Part shown: positions 1 through 8,615 of the stretch, one piece after another
Numbering within the stretch: the first letter of the stretch is position 1
Layout of the letters: each line of letters opens with the position of its first letter
Program-made: the position numbers and the translations under genes
Assembly: GCA_001899205.1 (NCBI GenBank)
Contig: MKVL01000022.1
Coordinates: forward strand, 1 to 64,000
Length of the DNA: 64,000 nt
Reading direction: 5' to 3'
From: Mesorhizobium sp. 65-26
GTDB taxonomy: Bacteria; Pseudomonadota; Alphaproteobacteria; Rhizobiales; Rhizobiaceae
Notes under the pieces: model-generated
The model's input: only the letters and a program-made list of their open reading frames with translations
The model's database searches: none
Told to the model about the DNA's origin: nothing

Positions 1-200
1 GAATGACGGCGCCTTCTCCAAACAGGACGCTTGACTAAGACCTAAGAGCGGTTCCCCCAATTTTCAGGCGCCGCCCGAAGAGGGCGTCACCAGAAAATCG
101 GCTCCCCCACTCGCCGCCTCCGGCGGTCGCTGCGCGATCCTTGACCCCTCGCGCCTACGGTGCGGACCCCTTTCGTCAGAAAGACGAAAGGAGACTTCTT

Positions 201-575
201 ATGACCCGCACGAAAATCCCAACCATCGATGGCGGCAGCGCGGAATATTGGAGGCAACGGAAGCTTGGCTTCTGCCTGATCCGCAAGGCGGAACTCGCAG
301 CCAGTCGGCTGTTGGATGCGCCGATGTATCTCCACGGCGGTTACGACGAAAATGATGACGTCATCCCCATTGAGAACCTTGGACCCCATGACGACATGGA
401 GGACGCGATTCGGGCTATCGAGAGCAACGAGACAGCCGTCAGCATCCTCGTCGCGCAACGCCGCACCGAGATCTGCAACTACCCCATCAACGCAGTCATC
501 CGGGAGTTGCCACCTCAGGACAAACACACCGGCGACCCCTACATCAACCCACTCTGGGGACCGGACTGCGACTGA
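201..575 (+). CDS. Small hypothetical plasmid protein
   Basis: Encodes about 124 residues. The ATG at 201 follows a good Shine-Dalgarno (AAAGGAG, about 7 bases upstream), so I prefer it to an upstream in-frame ATG at 141. The protein is acidic and soluble, with no signal peptide or membrane segment and no motif I recognise. A strong hairpin terminator follows directly, so it seems to be a single-gene unit. Function unknown. Confidence 0.7.
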   Translation: MTRTKIPTIDGGSAEYWRQRKLGFCLIRKAELAASRLLDAPMYLHGGYDENDDVIPIENLGPHDDMEDAIRAIESNETAVSILVAQRRTEICNYPINAVIRELPPQDKHTGDPYINPLWGPDCD

Positions 576-580
576 CGCTC

Positions 581-616
581 AGGTGAGAGGCGGCAAGAGC
601 CGCCTCTCACCTTTCT
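581..616 (+). terminator. Rho-independent terminator after the first gene
   Basis: A perfect 13-bp stem (581-593 with 600-612, arm AGGTGAGAGGCGG), 6-base loop, then a T-rich tail. It starts 5 bases after the stop codon at 575. Confidence 0.8.
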
Positions 617-734
617 TGTCACTCGCTCGCGGCACTTCCGAACATTGGCGCTCTCCTGCGCGCAAAGGCGTCGGTTCTGCGCGCGTGCGCGGCGCAGGGC
701 GTGACAGCGTGCATCGAACCCGCCGCCACGCCCT

Positions 735-761
735 GGGGGAGAGGCTAGCCGCCTCTCCCCC
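735..761. repeat. Inverted repeat (hairpin)
   Basis: An 11-bp perfect stem, GGGGGAGAGGC (735-745) with GCCTCTCCCCC (751-761), 5-base loop. There is no T-run, so it is not clearly a terminator. Confidence 0.6.
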
Positions 762-996
762 AAACCCCCACTCCTGGTGGACTGCTTCGCAGCCGGCCTT
801 TCGGGCCGGTTGAAGGACGCTGCCGCGACTCCGCAAATGCATCCGGGCAGTCCCTCGGTGTCAGCCTGCTTTCGCGGCAGACACCTTCGCTCGTGCCCTG
901 GCGGTGCGCTCACACCGCGATGGACGCTACAGCTCCGCAGCCACTCGCTGCGCTCCTGGCTGCTCGCCGTGACGCTATCGCGGCGATCGCTTCGAC

Positions 997-1161
997 TTTA
1001 TCATAGAAGGGCACGAAACCACCGCCGTGAGTCGGCGTCCTCCTTAGCCTCGATCGCAGGACGATCGAAGCTCGCGGCGAACGCCCGCCAGTGATCGTTC
1101 GGTGCTGGCGCGTCGCCCGGTCACTGGCGACGACGGTGGTTTCGCGCCCTTCTATGATAAA
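997..1161. repeat. 27-bp inverted repeat pair
   Basis: Arms 997-1023 and 1135-1161 match at 26 of 27 positions in opposite orientation (core TTTATCATAGAAGGGC), 111 bases apart. The second arm abuts the nic-like sequence at 1163-1171. This could be a relaxase or accessory-protein binding site. Confidence 0.7.
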
Positions 1162-1193
1162 TGGCAGGATAGGATGTCTGTATACAGACATCC
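1135..1193 (-). other. Candidate origin of transfer (oriT)
   Basis: On the minus strand, positions 1171-1163 read TATCCTGCC, matching the YATCCTG|Y nick consensus of IncP/VirD2-class relaxases; the predicted cut lies between 1165 and 1164. Immediately 5' on that strand is a perfect 22-bp palindrome (1172-1193, arm GGATGTCTGTA), and immediately 3' is one arm of the 27-bp inverted repeat. Dyad plus nic is the usual oriT layout, and the relaxase gene ends 1 kb away. The function is inferred; the elements are seen directly. Confidence 0.5.
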
Positions 1194-1282
1194 GGCGCCC
1201 GCGGGGCACAAGGGTCGATGAGGTGTCGCCCCGGTAAGAAAAGCCGGGGTACCGCGGCGGCGTCGGAAACGACCGAATGAGT

Positions 1283-1335
1283 CATTGCCGGAACAACGCA
1301 ATCAGGCAAAGCGGCATTGCCGTTTTCCGGCAATG
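1283..1335. repeat. 11-bp inverted repeat upstream of the MucR-like gene
   Basis: CATTGCCGGAA (1283-1293) and TTCCGGCAATG (1325-1335), a perfect pair 31 bases apart. It may be an operator for the following regulator or part of the transfer origin. Confidence 0.45.
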
Positions 1336-1579
1336 TCTGAAAGACAGAACAGGTCAATAACGGTATCAGTTTTTCGTGCCGCCTATCGCGATAAGCAGGT
1401 CATACGCAGGAATCGTGATACTGCAGCGAGTTCTCATAGTGGCCGGATCACCACCAAGCGTCAGTGACGCGGTCCGTGATCTCAGGCCAAGGCAGGCGGT
1501 GGAAGAGCGACGGTTTGCATCGGTGATCTAAAATCTGTATGTGCGTGCGAGCGATCAGAATACAGCGTCTGGAAAATCA

Positions 1580-2026
1580 ATGTCCGAAAACACCGATATT
1601 GTCGAAATGACGGCTGACCTCGTTTCAGCTTATGTCTCCAACAATCCGGTCCCGGTCTCAGAGCTGCCGGCCCTAATCGCTCAAGTACATCAATCGCTGA
1701 CCGGGTTGAGCGGAGCAACACCCGCCAAAGTCGAGGAAGCACCGAAGCCTGCCGTGAATCCGAAGCGTTCGGTCCATGACGACTTCATCGTTTGCCTCGA
1801 GGACGGAAAGAAGTTCAAATCGCTGAAGCGGCACCTCATGACCCATCATGAGCTGACGCCGGAACAATATCGCGAAAAATGGGATCTGCCTCGCGACTAC
1901 CCTATGGTCGCTCCGGCCTATGCGGCTGCCCGGTCGTCATTTGCCAAGCAGATAGGCTTGGGCCGCAAGCCAAAGGAACCCGTCCCTGCTCCGAAGAAAC
2001 GGGCAGCTCGCAAGACGGCCTCCTGA
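1580..2026 (+). CDS. MucR/Ros-family transcriptional regulator
   Basis: A 148-residue DNA-binding protein of the Ros/MucR family, which controls exopolysaccharide, motility and plasmid functions in rhizobia and brucellae. The family core is near residues 75-115: the finger reads [19 protein letters not shown], followed by [13 protein letters not shown]. The spacing is C-x2-D-x9-H-x3-H, so Asp replaces the second Cys, as in the MucR/Ml subgroup that can fold without zinc. The tail is Lys/Arg-rich. I chose the ATG at 1580 because homologues begin at MSEN-like sequence. The neighbouring conjugation block suggests it may regulate transfer, but that is inference. Confidence 0.9.
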   Translation: MSENTDIVEMTADLVSAYVSNNPVPVSELPALIAQVHQSLTGLSGATPAKVEEAPKPAVNPKRSVHDDFIVCLEDGKKFKSLKRHLMTHHELTPEQYREKWDLPRDYPMVAPAYAAARSSFAKQIGLGRKPKEPVPAPKKRAARKTAS

Positions 2027-2152
2027 CGGAACACCGTTTCAGGCAGGGAAGTCAGGTTTCTACGGCTCCCGGTAAGCTGTGAGACCTGTTGGACGTCGCG
2101 GATCGGTGATCCATCGTTCCAGCCTATTGCCGAGGTTTCGGCCGCAATGGCT

Positions 2153-4189
2153 TTATCGATTGCGATCGCGGTCGTTTGTCCGAGGCGGTCGCATTTTTAT
2201 CGTCGTAGGCCCTTTGACTTGGCTTGGCTGCTCTCGTTCCTTGTCGTGCTCACGATCCGCACTTTGTTTTCTATCCTTCAGTTCGTCTCGACGATGGTCC
2301 TGCGCATCTTGCGCCTGTTCAATGCGGGCGGCGTCGATCGCGCGATTGTTGGACGTGCGGGCGGGAGTGTCGTTCTCATCCAGCCGATCGCGGCCAGCAG
2401 TTGTTGATGTCGACATGGTGGTCTGGCCGCCGGCGCGCAGTTTTTCCTTCGACACTCTACGAGCGTCCAACTGAAGACCAACGAGTTTGTGCACGATGGT
2501 CATTCCGTCCTCGAACGCCTGACGCTCGGTGGCATCGGTGATCTTGTCGGCGACCTTGGCCGCGGCATTTGCGATGCGCTGCCCCGCTCGAACTGCTTGC
2601 TCGGCTGTGATCGGCGAATTGCGAAGCATATGGTCTTTTCCTTCTTCCTTGGACGGGTCACGCCCTCTCTCGACTGCCGCCTGGAGACGACCGAACTCTT
2701 TGGCCAGGCCCGCGGCCAGATCCTGGCTGAGCTCGCGCGCTGTGCTCGGAGCCTGGCGATCCTTGCCGATTTCTTCCAGCATCTTGATGATGCGTTCCAG
2801 ATTGGCTTTCTGGGTGATGAACCGTTCCCTTGCCGCACCAATCGCCGGCGCCGTCGGGCGATCCCGGATTTTCGCCAGAACCTTATCCTGGACGGAGGGA
2901 GGCGCCGCGGCGCCTAGCCGCTGAAAGAGTTCCCACTCCCAGCGTTTGATCGGCGGTGGTCCAGCTCTGGCATTGCGTTTCTGCGGCTCGAGATGAATGC
3001 CACGCTCCTTGAGATGCTGAGCGAAGTGATGCCGCCACTCCGTAAAATCGCGGATGTTCGGGTCCATGCTGCGACCGAACGAGTCCTTCATGGAGACAAG
3101 GACGTGAATATGGGGGTGCGCCTTTAGATCATGACGATTATGGACCGCGTAGGCGTAGCGGTGATTGCCGAATTCCGAACGAAGGAACGAGGCGCCAGCC
3201 TTGATGAAGTCCCCGCGATCGACATCGGCAGGGCCTGACAGCAGGAGGTGCATGAAGTCGCGCGGCTGACGAGTCTCCATCAGCCGCGCGATTTTCGCAC
3301 CCTCGCGTGTCCGGCTCCTGGTATCCGTGGCAACGATCCAGCGACGGGTCTCGCCGCGTTCGTACTTTCCGGCCTTTCCCTCCATGGGCGTCAATTGAGT
3401 TTTCGTCGACATATGGACGTCGGCGCCATCACGGCTCATTCGATGCAGCGTCGCCGTCAGCCCCCTGCCACCAGAAGCGGTCGAGGACGGGTATCGGTAT
3501 GATACCTCAACGCCCTTGTCGCGAAGATCCGCTGTGATCCGACCGTCTATGGCGTGGACGATTTCCAGCGTTGCCGGAAGTCGCCTTCCCTCCCCCTTCG
3601 CGGCCCTGCTCTTACGCTCGCTGGCGAGAATAACGGCCACATGCAGGCGCCCGTGGTCGGTTGCGCCGGTGGGCAGGCTGTAAGCAAGCGTACGATCCAT
3701 GTCGCCGTCATGCGCAACGCCGCGTGCTGTCAACGCATCCAGCGCTGCGTGAACATTCCCGGTGCTCCCCAGTTCATAGGTGAGCAGAAGGACGTCCTTG
3801 GATCCCTGTCGATCACTGAACTCCGTGGACCATTCCTTCACCGCCACGGCGATGTCTGATATCTCGCGTCCATCCTGGTCGCACGCCCGTTCCTCCTTGG
3901 CCTGGTACGCGAGCACGTTCCGTGCCGATCGTGCCCCAGCTCCGTAACTGAGGACTTTTACAACGATGGCATTGTTGCCGCGGGCTCGGCTAACCGATGT
4001 CGCGATGCCCGATACTGTCGGTCGGCTTCGCACCGATCGGGGTCCGCCGCCGCCCTGTCCACCGCCCCCTCCCCTTTCCGTCGCATTTTGACGCCAGTCA
4101 TCATCCAACGACGAGAGATACGTCGGCAGGCGTCGGTTAGCGGCCGAAATCCTAGAAAGGATCTTTGACGGACGGTTTGGCGGCATCAT
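2153..4189 (-). CDS. VirD2-like relaxase / mobilization nuclease
   Basis: Nicks oriT and leads the strand through the type IV channel. About 678 residues. The three-His motif HPHIHVLV lies near residue 360. An N-terminal segment (LSYGAGA, AYQAK, about 80-97) holds candidate catalytic tyrosines, and residues 38-52 are Gly-rich. The part around 130-190 (ending GRLHVAVI) looks like a decayed copy of 310-365. The long C-terminal tail is charged and likely carries the secretion signal. The start is uncertain: in-frame starts at 4231, 4207, 4189 and 4186 all overlap the upstream gene, and I prefer 4189 (MMPPNRPSK), which keeps the overlap short. It is the last gene of the virD4-virC block. Confidence 0.8.
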   Translation of the reverse strand: MMPPNRPSKILSRISAANRRLPTYLSSLDDDWRQNATERGGGGGQGGGGPRSVRSRPTVSGIATSVSRARGNNAIVVKVLSYGAGARSARNVLAYQAKEERACDQDGREISDIAVAVKEWSTEFSDRQGSKDVLLLTYELGSTGNVHAALDALTARGVAHDGDMDRTLAYSLPTGATDHGRLHVAVILASERKSRAAKGEGRRLPATLEIVHAIDGRITADLRDKGVEVSYRYPSSTASGGRGLTATLHRMSRDGADVHMSTKTQLTPMEGKAGKYERGETRRWIVATDTRSRTREGAKIARLMETRQPRDFMHLLLSGPADVDRGDFIKAGASFLRSEFGNHRYAYAVHNRHDLKAHPHIHVLVSMKDSFGRSMDPNIRDFTEWRHHFAQHLKERGIHLEPQKRNARAGPPPIKRWEWELFQRLGAAAPPSVQDKVLAKIRDRPTAPAIGAARERFITQKANLERIIKMLEEIGKDRQAPSTARELSQDLAAGLAKEFGRLQAAVERGRDPSKEEGKDHMLRNSPITAEQAVRAGQRIANAAAKVADKITDATERQAFEDGMTIVHKLVGLQLDARRVSKEKLRAGGQTTMSTSTTAGRDRLDENDTPARTSNNRAIDAARIEQAQDAQDHRRDELKDRKQSADREHDKEREQPSQVKGPTTIKMRPPRTNDRDRNR

Positions 4190-4550
4190 AGTCACGAACG
4201 ATTTCATCAATCCTGGGCGAAGGCGTAGCATTGGTGCTCGCCCGGATCGCGTCGATCGCCCGAGCGAGATCGGTCAACGTTTCCCTTATCTCGGAGAAGG
4301 ATCGTCTCCTTTCGAGGTCATTGTTTTCTTCAAGATATCGATCAAGGACGATGACCAGATCGCGATGGAATTGGCGCATTTCCGCAAGTGCCCTGTCGTG
4401 CTCGTGCAGCAAGGCGCCGCCCTCTGCGACCGTGCGCTCCACGAGAAACCGGATCAATCGTCCTGGCGAGGTCCCGAGCCGCGCCGCGAGATCGTCGATT
4501 GCCGGGGCGACAGAGGTGCGGAGACGGAACTGGTAGTGCGGCGATACCAT
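4152..4550 (-). CDS. Small relaxosome accessory protein (ribbon-helix-helix-like)
   Basis: 132 residues. The N-terminus (FRLRTSVAPAIDDLAARLG, then SPGRLIRFLVERTV) has the strand-helix-helix pattern of MobC-type DNA-binding proteins; the rest is helical and charged (coiled-coil-like, about 50-105). It starts 3 bases after the virC2-like stop and overlaps the relaxase start. Position and shape suggest it helps the relaxase bind oriT. The family is not firmly recognised. Confidence 0.7.
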   Translation of the reverse strand: MVSPHYQFRLRTSVAPAIDDLAARLGTSPGRLIRFLVERTVAEGGALLHEHDRALAEMRQFHRDLVIVLDRYLEENNDLERRRSFSEIRETLTDLARAIDAIRASTNATPSPRIDEIVRDYDAAKPSVKDPF

Positions 4551-4553
4551 CGG

Positions 4554-5000
4554 TCACCGCCGCTTCCGTGCCGCGACGGCTTCCGACAAGAGGGTCACAA
4601 TCGCTTTCGTCGGAATACGACGCATCTCGGTGGAGACCGCCAGCACGTCTTTCAGGAGTTCCCCTCTCAGGTGGAGGTTGAAACGCTGGCCTGGGTCACC
4701 ACCGGCGCTACCGACCACCGCCGTCGTCTCCCGCCTTGGCTTGCGGGTAGAGCGAGAGGCGGACGGCTCCCGGTCTGCTGTCGAAGATGGCGTTCCACTA
4801 TGTTCCGAGGAAGCGGGGCTCGGATCATCGGCTGCTTGAGCTGGCCACTTCCGGTATTCGCCAAAAAGTGCGTCAGTCGGCGAGGGCGGACTGAACGATC
4901 CTGCTCTCTCCGAGGCATCGTCCGGCGAAGCAATCGCGTCGGCCAGAGAAGCCTTGCGGCGGGCAAGGATCGAACCGAGCTGCTTTGCCGGATCGGTCAT
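4554..5000 (-). CDS. VirC2-like ribbon-helix-helix protein
   Basis: 148 residues. The N-terminal two-thirds is Ser/Pro-rich and probably disordered. The C-terminus (RFNLHLRGELLKDVLAVSTE then RRIPTKAIVTLLSEAVA) fits the tandem ribbon-helix-helix fold of VirC2, which binds overdrive next to the T-DNA border. The ATG at 5000 overlaps the virC1-like stop as ATGA, showing translational coupling. The virC1-virC2 order matches the Ti plasmid operon, which supports the call more than the weak sequence does. Confidence 0.65.
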   Translation of the reverse strand: MTDPAKQLGSILARRKASLADAIASPDDASERAGSFSPPSPTDALFGEYRKWPAQAADDPSPASSEHSGTPSSTADREPSASRSTRKPRRETTAVVGSAGGDPGQRFNLHLRGELLKDVLAVSTEMRRIPTKAIVTLLSEAVAARKRR

Positions 5001-5791
5001 ATTGACTGCTCCAGCATCGCGACGACCTCGTTGTTGATGACCTTGACCCCGTCGATCGCCGCCTCGATCGGCTGCATCATCCTCTTCTTCTGCCAAGGTC
5101 GCAGGGTGGCGTCGTTCCTGATCGCCTCCTGCCATTCGTAGAGCGTGCCGTAACCGGCGCCGACGCGCGCATACCAGTCACGGACGGTCAGAAACGGCTT
5201 GGCGATCGGAAACTTTGCGGCCTTCAGCTCGGCGAGCGTCTCCATCATCGCCATCGAGTTCTGGTTGATATGGGTTACGCTGTTGAAGATCGCTCGGTAG
5301 GGAATTGTGCGCCCGGTCGCCCTGGCGATGTTCTGCAACACCTTGCCCACCTCGATGGCTTGGGTCGCCGATGTAGCCTCGTTAACGACGGGGATCAGGA
5401 TCGCGTCGCAGAGCGAATAAAGAAGAACCGCCTCTTCCGACCAGTAGCCACCGACATCGATCAGCAAAACATCGCACGGCGGGAGATCTGCCAGCCTGGC
5501 TTTAAGGGTCGTCGAGGAAAGCTCCAGCGTTGCGCCCTTGTCGACAGACGGTTGATCCGGCTCGAGAGTGCCTGACGCTGAGAACACTGCTATGTCGTCG
5601 AGCTTATAGCCTCGCTGTTTCGACAGCACGTACCAGCGCGTCGTGGATTGCTGAGGGTCGGTATCGAAGATTTGCGCCCTGTGACCCTGTGCGGCGAATT
5701 CCGCGGCAAGCAAATGCGTCAGCAGCGATTTCCCGACACCACCCTTGAAGTTGGTGATCGCGATCGTCACCTGCGCGTTCGGTGCCGGCAT
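4997..5791 (-). CDS. VirC1-like ParA/MinD-family ATPase
   Basis: 264 residues. It has the deviant Walker A of ParA proteins (FKGGVGKS, about 14-21), a switch motif (FDTDPQQSTTRWY, about 44-56) and VLLIDVGGYWSEE (about 98-110), where partition ParAs have D-x-P-P. VirC1 recruits relaxosomes to the cell pole and the coupling protein, and its place between virD4 and a virC2-like gene fits that role better than partition. The ATG at 5791 has a strong GGAGGGGGA site and overlaps the stop of a 46-codon ORF (TGATG). Confidence 0.8.
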   Translation of the reverse strand: MPAPNAQVTIAITNFKGGVGKSLLTHLLAAEFAAQGHRAQIFDTDPQQSTTRWYVLSKQRGYKLDDIAVFSASGTLEPDQPSVDKGATLELSSTTLKARLADLPPCDVLLIDVGGYWSEEAVLLYSLCDAILIPVVNEATSATQAIEVGKVLQNIARATGRTIPYRAIFNSVTHINQNSMAMMETLAELKAAKFPIAKPFLTVRDWYARVGAGYGTLYEWQEAIRNDATLRPWQKKRMMQPIEAAIDGVKVINNEVVAMLEQSI

Positions 5792-5931
5792 CAGCTTTCC
5801 CCCTCCGGCCAACTGAGCGGCAGGCCTTTCTTGGCTGCGGTCCACAAGGGTAGGTGTGGCTGCGGACCTACAGTCGGCGACAGTTGCGCGCCGGCACCCA
5901 CGGGTCGTTCGGAGAGAAGCCGGACCGTCAT
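5791..5931 (-). CDS. Tiny ORF coupled between virD4 and virC1
   Basis: 46 residues, basic, Pro-rich (core QPHLPLWTAAKKGLPL). Its ATG overlaps the virD4 stop (ATGA) and its stop overlaps the virC1-like start (TGATG). Double coupling in a packed operon suggests it is translated, if only to keep ribosomes moving. No family recognised. Confidence 0.5.
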   Translation of the reverse strand: MTVRLLSERPVGAGAQLSPTVGPQPHLPLWTAAKKGLPLSWPEGES

Positions 5932-8615
5932 CTCGTCCCCTCCTCGAGTGGATCGGACACTGCCACGTGGAGTTCCTCCACAGCGTCCCTGGCTTGCGGC
6001 GGAGATCGGCGTCTGATCTCCGCCATGATCCAATCCAAAGGCTCATTGATGTCCCGAGGATCCGTGTTCTCCGGCTGGATGGAACCGTCGAAAAAGCCTT
6101 CCTCCAGCGGGAACGCTGCCCCATCCGGACCAAATGCCGTGCTGACTTCCTGGCGCTTCAGGATCGGAGAGCGACGCGTGTCGTCGGATATTGCCGCCTC
6201 GCGGGCCCGCACTCGGTCGCGAGCGCCACGGCCCTGTGTGCTGCCTTCCCAGACGACATCAGCCAAAACTTGGCGGTCGATCAGTGCGTCAACGTCGTCG
6301 GCGGTCCCTTGGCGTTTGCCGTCAGTGTCTTCCGATTTCGCGGTTGTGTCGTCCGGCGGCGCGGCTGTGCCTTGCCTGCCTCGGTCTTTTTGATCAGGCC
6401 TCGCGACGCCTGTCTCGCGCAACGCGTCCAGACCCAGCCGCTTTTTTAGCCCGTCCAAGGTCGACAGATGGACCGTCGTCCCCTCGCCCGCCGGCGTCGG
6501 CGGGTTTGCGACACCCTCGCTGAACACGATGTTCAGCTTCGGTGCAGGCAAAGGTTGATATGTCTGGTACGCCTTGAAATGGACCGACTGGCCAGCGTCG
6601 AGCTTGAGCACCCTGAAAATTGGCGCACCCTGCACCTGCAGGATCGCTTCCTCGGGCTTCATTGCCAGCAATTCGCTGACGGGTAGGACATCGATGCCGA
6701 GCGGTGTCCTCGACTCCTGCCGGTCGCGGCGGCCGTGGCGATAGGTATAGGACGAGGTCGGAAGCCACTCGGTCCGCCTGCCCGCGAACTTCGACACATA
6801 TTCGGCGTCGGCCGGATTCTGGAAGTTCATATAGAGCTTGATCGCCGACGAGTTCAGCAGGATGTCACGGCCGGTCCGTTCGTAAAGCCGCTCGACTTGC
6901 GCGCTGTCTTGCAGGATCGACACGAAGCGGATGCCGTATTTACGCATCAGCGGCGCCTGCGTCATGATCGCTTCCATGCGTCCGGCGTTGCCGAACTCGT
7001 CGAGCATCATCATCACGTCGTGTTGGTTGTCGCGCAGCGGCCCTTCCTTCAGAAAGACGTCGACCATCTGCTCGATGATCAGCGCGATGTAGCGCTCGTA
7101 GATGCGGATGGTCTGGACGTCGACTTTTAGGAAAATCGCGATCTTTCGCTTGCGGATATCGCGCAACGGGATTGTCGTGGTCGACAAGAACGCCTCGAGA
7201 TTGGTGTTGGCCAGCTGATCGATCTTTGCGGCAATCTCGGCGGCAATGCCCTCGCCCAGCTTTTCATGCCGGCCACGGAATTTTTCCAGCTGAATGCGCG
7301 TCGTGTCGGAGAGCACTTTCTCGTACCTCTCCATCAGCTGGGTGATTGCCGTGCGCTCGTCCGGCATGGACCCCAGGATGCGATAGAGCTCGCCAAGCGT
7401 ATTGCGGGTATCCGGGCATTCGATAACGAAGGCCAGCAGTGCCGTCAGCAGGATGCGCGCGCTCTCTTCCCAGAAGTCGCTGGCATCGGAGCGGATGCGC
7501 TCCGGCATCAGCATCAGCGACAGCTTCTGCAGATCCGTGACCCGTCGCGCCGGGTCCGCGCTGACGAAATCGAGCGGGTTGAAGGCGTCGGTGTCTGGTT
7601 CGCCCGGCGCGACCAGATAGACCTGATAGCCGTTCGCCTTCAGCCAGCCGGAGGTGTCCTTGTAGAGCTCGCCACCGAAGTCGAGCACGAACATCGAGCC
7701 GCCGAACCGCATAATCGAAGGAATGACCAGGCCACGCGACTTATTCGATCCCGGCGTGCCCAGCACCGTCACATGCCGGTCGCTGTCGTCGATGATCAGC
7801 ATGCCCTGCTTCATGCCGAGCACGATGCCGCGCTTCGACCGCAGGCCGAAGTCGGCCGCGTCGGTCATATCGCCCAGCCGGCCGGTACCATGAACCATTC
7901 GGCTTCGTTTGTGCACCGCGACACCAACCGGCAGGCCGATCAATGCCAACGCGGCCGCCAGACCGGCCAGAGCAGCCATGCGAAGCTGGCGATCGGCGGT
8001 CAGGACCTTGCCTGTAGGCGACGTGGTTCCGAACGGCGCCGTCGTCATCGCAAGCGGCCGGTCGGAGAAATACGCTGCCAGCTGTCGCCGCTCCTCGAAC
8101 TTCGTGGCGGCCATGTAGAACACCGCGAAATACGCGATCGTCGCGACGACGACCATCATGACGGCGATGAAGGCATAGATCGCCACGCGCCGTCCGGAGC
8201 GGATGTTCACGAGATAAAGCAGGATGCGCGACCAGCCCCGGCCGGCCTTCAGCATCCAGAGCGCAAGGATAACGAAGAGAACCGGCGATGCCAGCACCGC
8301 GGCGAAGATGACGATGCCTCTCGCCTCGCGCATCGCGGCAGTGACGAGGATCTGTTTCAACGCAGTCGCGGGTGGCGCCTGGGCCAGCCAGTCGATGAAG
8401 GCGGAATTGCCGGCACTGCCGACATGGGCGTCGTACAGAACAACGAAGGTCACGCACCAGACAGCGAACATCGCGGCGAGTGCAATCGGAAAGGTGAAGA
8501 AGGACTGCCGGCGCAGCCATGACCATCGTCCAGGCAGATCGACTCGGCTGCGAAAGCCGCCGCGTTCGCGGCCTGAGCTGCCGTCAGACGGCGTGCTTGC
8601 GATTGCCATGTTCAT
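5928..8615 (-). CDS. virD4: VirD4/TraG type IV coupling protein
   Basis: 895 residues. An inner-membrane ATPase that receives the relaxase-DNA complex and feeds it to the VirB channel. Membrane segments lie near 40-60, 100-122, 143-167 and 214-234. Walker A is GTPGSNKS (286-293), followed by the family stretch RGLVIPSIMRFGGSMFVLDF, and Walker B is MMMLDEFGNAG (about 535-545). After about residue 700 there is a long charged tail beyond the usual core. The start overlaps the virB11 stop by 32 bases; a second ATG two codons later (8609) is equally possible. Confidence 0.93.
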   Translation of the reverse strand: MNMAIASTPSDGSSGRERGGFRSRVDLPGRWSWLRRQSFFTFPIALAAMFAVWCVTFVVLYDAHVGSAGNSAFIDWLAQAPPATALKQILVTAAMREARGIVIFAAVLASPVLFVILALWMLKAGRGWSRILLYLVNIRSGRRVAIYAFIAVMMVVVATIAYFAVFYMAATKFEERRQLAAYFSDRPLAMTTAPFGTTSPTGKVLTADRQLRMAALAGLAAALALIGLPVGVAVHKRSRMVHGTGRLGDMTDAADFGLRSKRGIVLGMKQGMLIIDDSDRHVTVLGTPGSNKSRGLVIPSIMRFGGSMFVLDFGGELYKDTSGWLKANGYQVYLVAPGEPDTDAFNPLDFVSADPARRVTDLQKLSLMLMPERIRSDASDFWEESARILLTALLAFVIECPDTRNTLGELYRILGSMPDERTAITQLMERYEKVLSDTTRIQLEKFRGRHEKLGEGIAAEIAAKIDQLANTNLEAFLSTTTIPLRDIRKRKIAIFLKVDVQTIRIYERYIALIIEQMVDVFLKEGPLRDNQHDVMMMLDEFGNAGRMEAIMTQAPLMRKYGIRFVSILQDSAQVERLYERTGRDILLNSSAIKLYMNFQNPADAEYVSKFAGRRTEWLPTSSYTYRHGRRDRQESRTPLGIDVLPVSELLAMKPEEAILQVQGAPIFRVLKLDAGQSVHFKAYQTYQPLPAPKLNIVFSEGVANPPTPAGEGTTVHLSTLDGLKKRLGLDALRETGVARPDQKDRGRQGTAAPPDDTTAKSEDTDGKRQGTADDVDALIDRQVLADVVWEGSTQGRGARDRVRAREAAISDDTRRSPILKRQEVSTAFGPDGAAFPLEEGFFDGSIQPENTDPRDINEPLDWIMAEIRRRSPPQARDAVEELHVAVSDPLEEGTR

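Larger units (their letters stand above)
617..1579. other. Non-coding, repeat-rich stretch (possible transfer-origin region)
   Basis: About 960 bases without a convincing gene: open frames here lack ribosome sites and read as low-complexity Arg/Ser-rich protein. It holds a hairpin at 735-761, a hairpin near 790-810 (GCCGGCC / GGCCGGT), a 27-bp inverted repeat at 997-1023 and 1135-1161, a 22-bp palindrome at 1172-1193, and an 11-bp inverted repeat at 1283-1293 and 1325-1335. The density of dyads suggests a DNA-level function; see the oriT entry. Confidence 0.6.

Noticed and set aside
4997-5791. ParA-like gene as a second partition system
   Set aside because: There is no parB-like partner or centromere repeats next to it, and its setting between virD4 and a virC2-like gene fits VirC1 better.
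5792-6133. Upstream extension of the virC1-like gene
   Set aside because: It overlaps the virD4 end; the ATG at 5791 has a strong ribosome site and the P-loop is at the normal distance.
7266-8522. Long plus-strand open frame (418 codons) opposite virD4
   Set aside because: His/Arg-rich shadow of a well-supported gene; no ribosome site and no recognisable domain.
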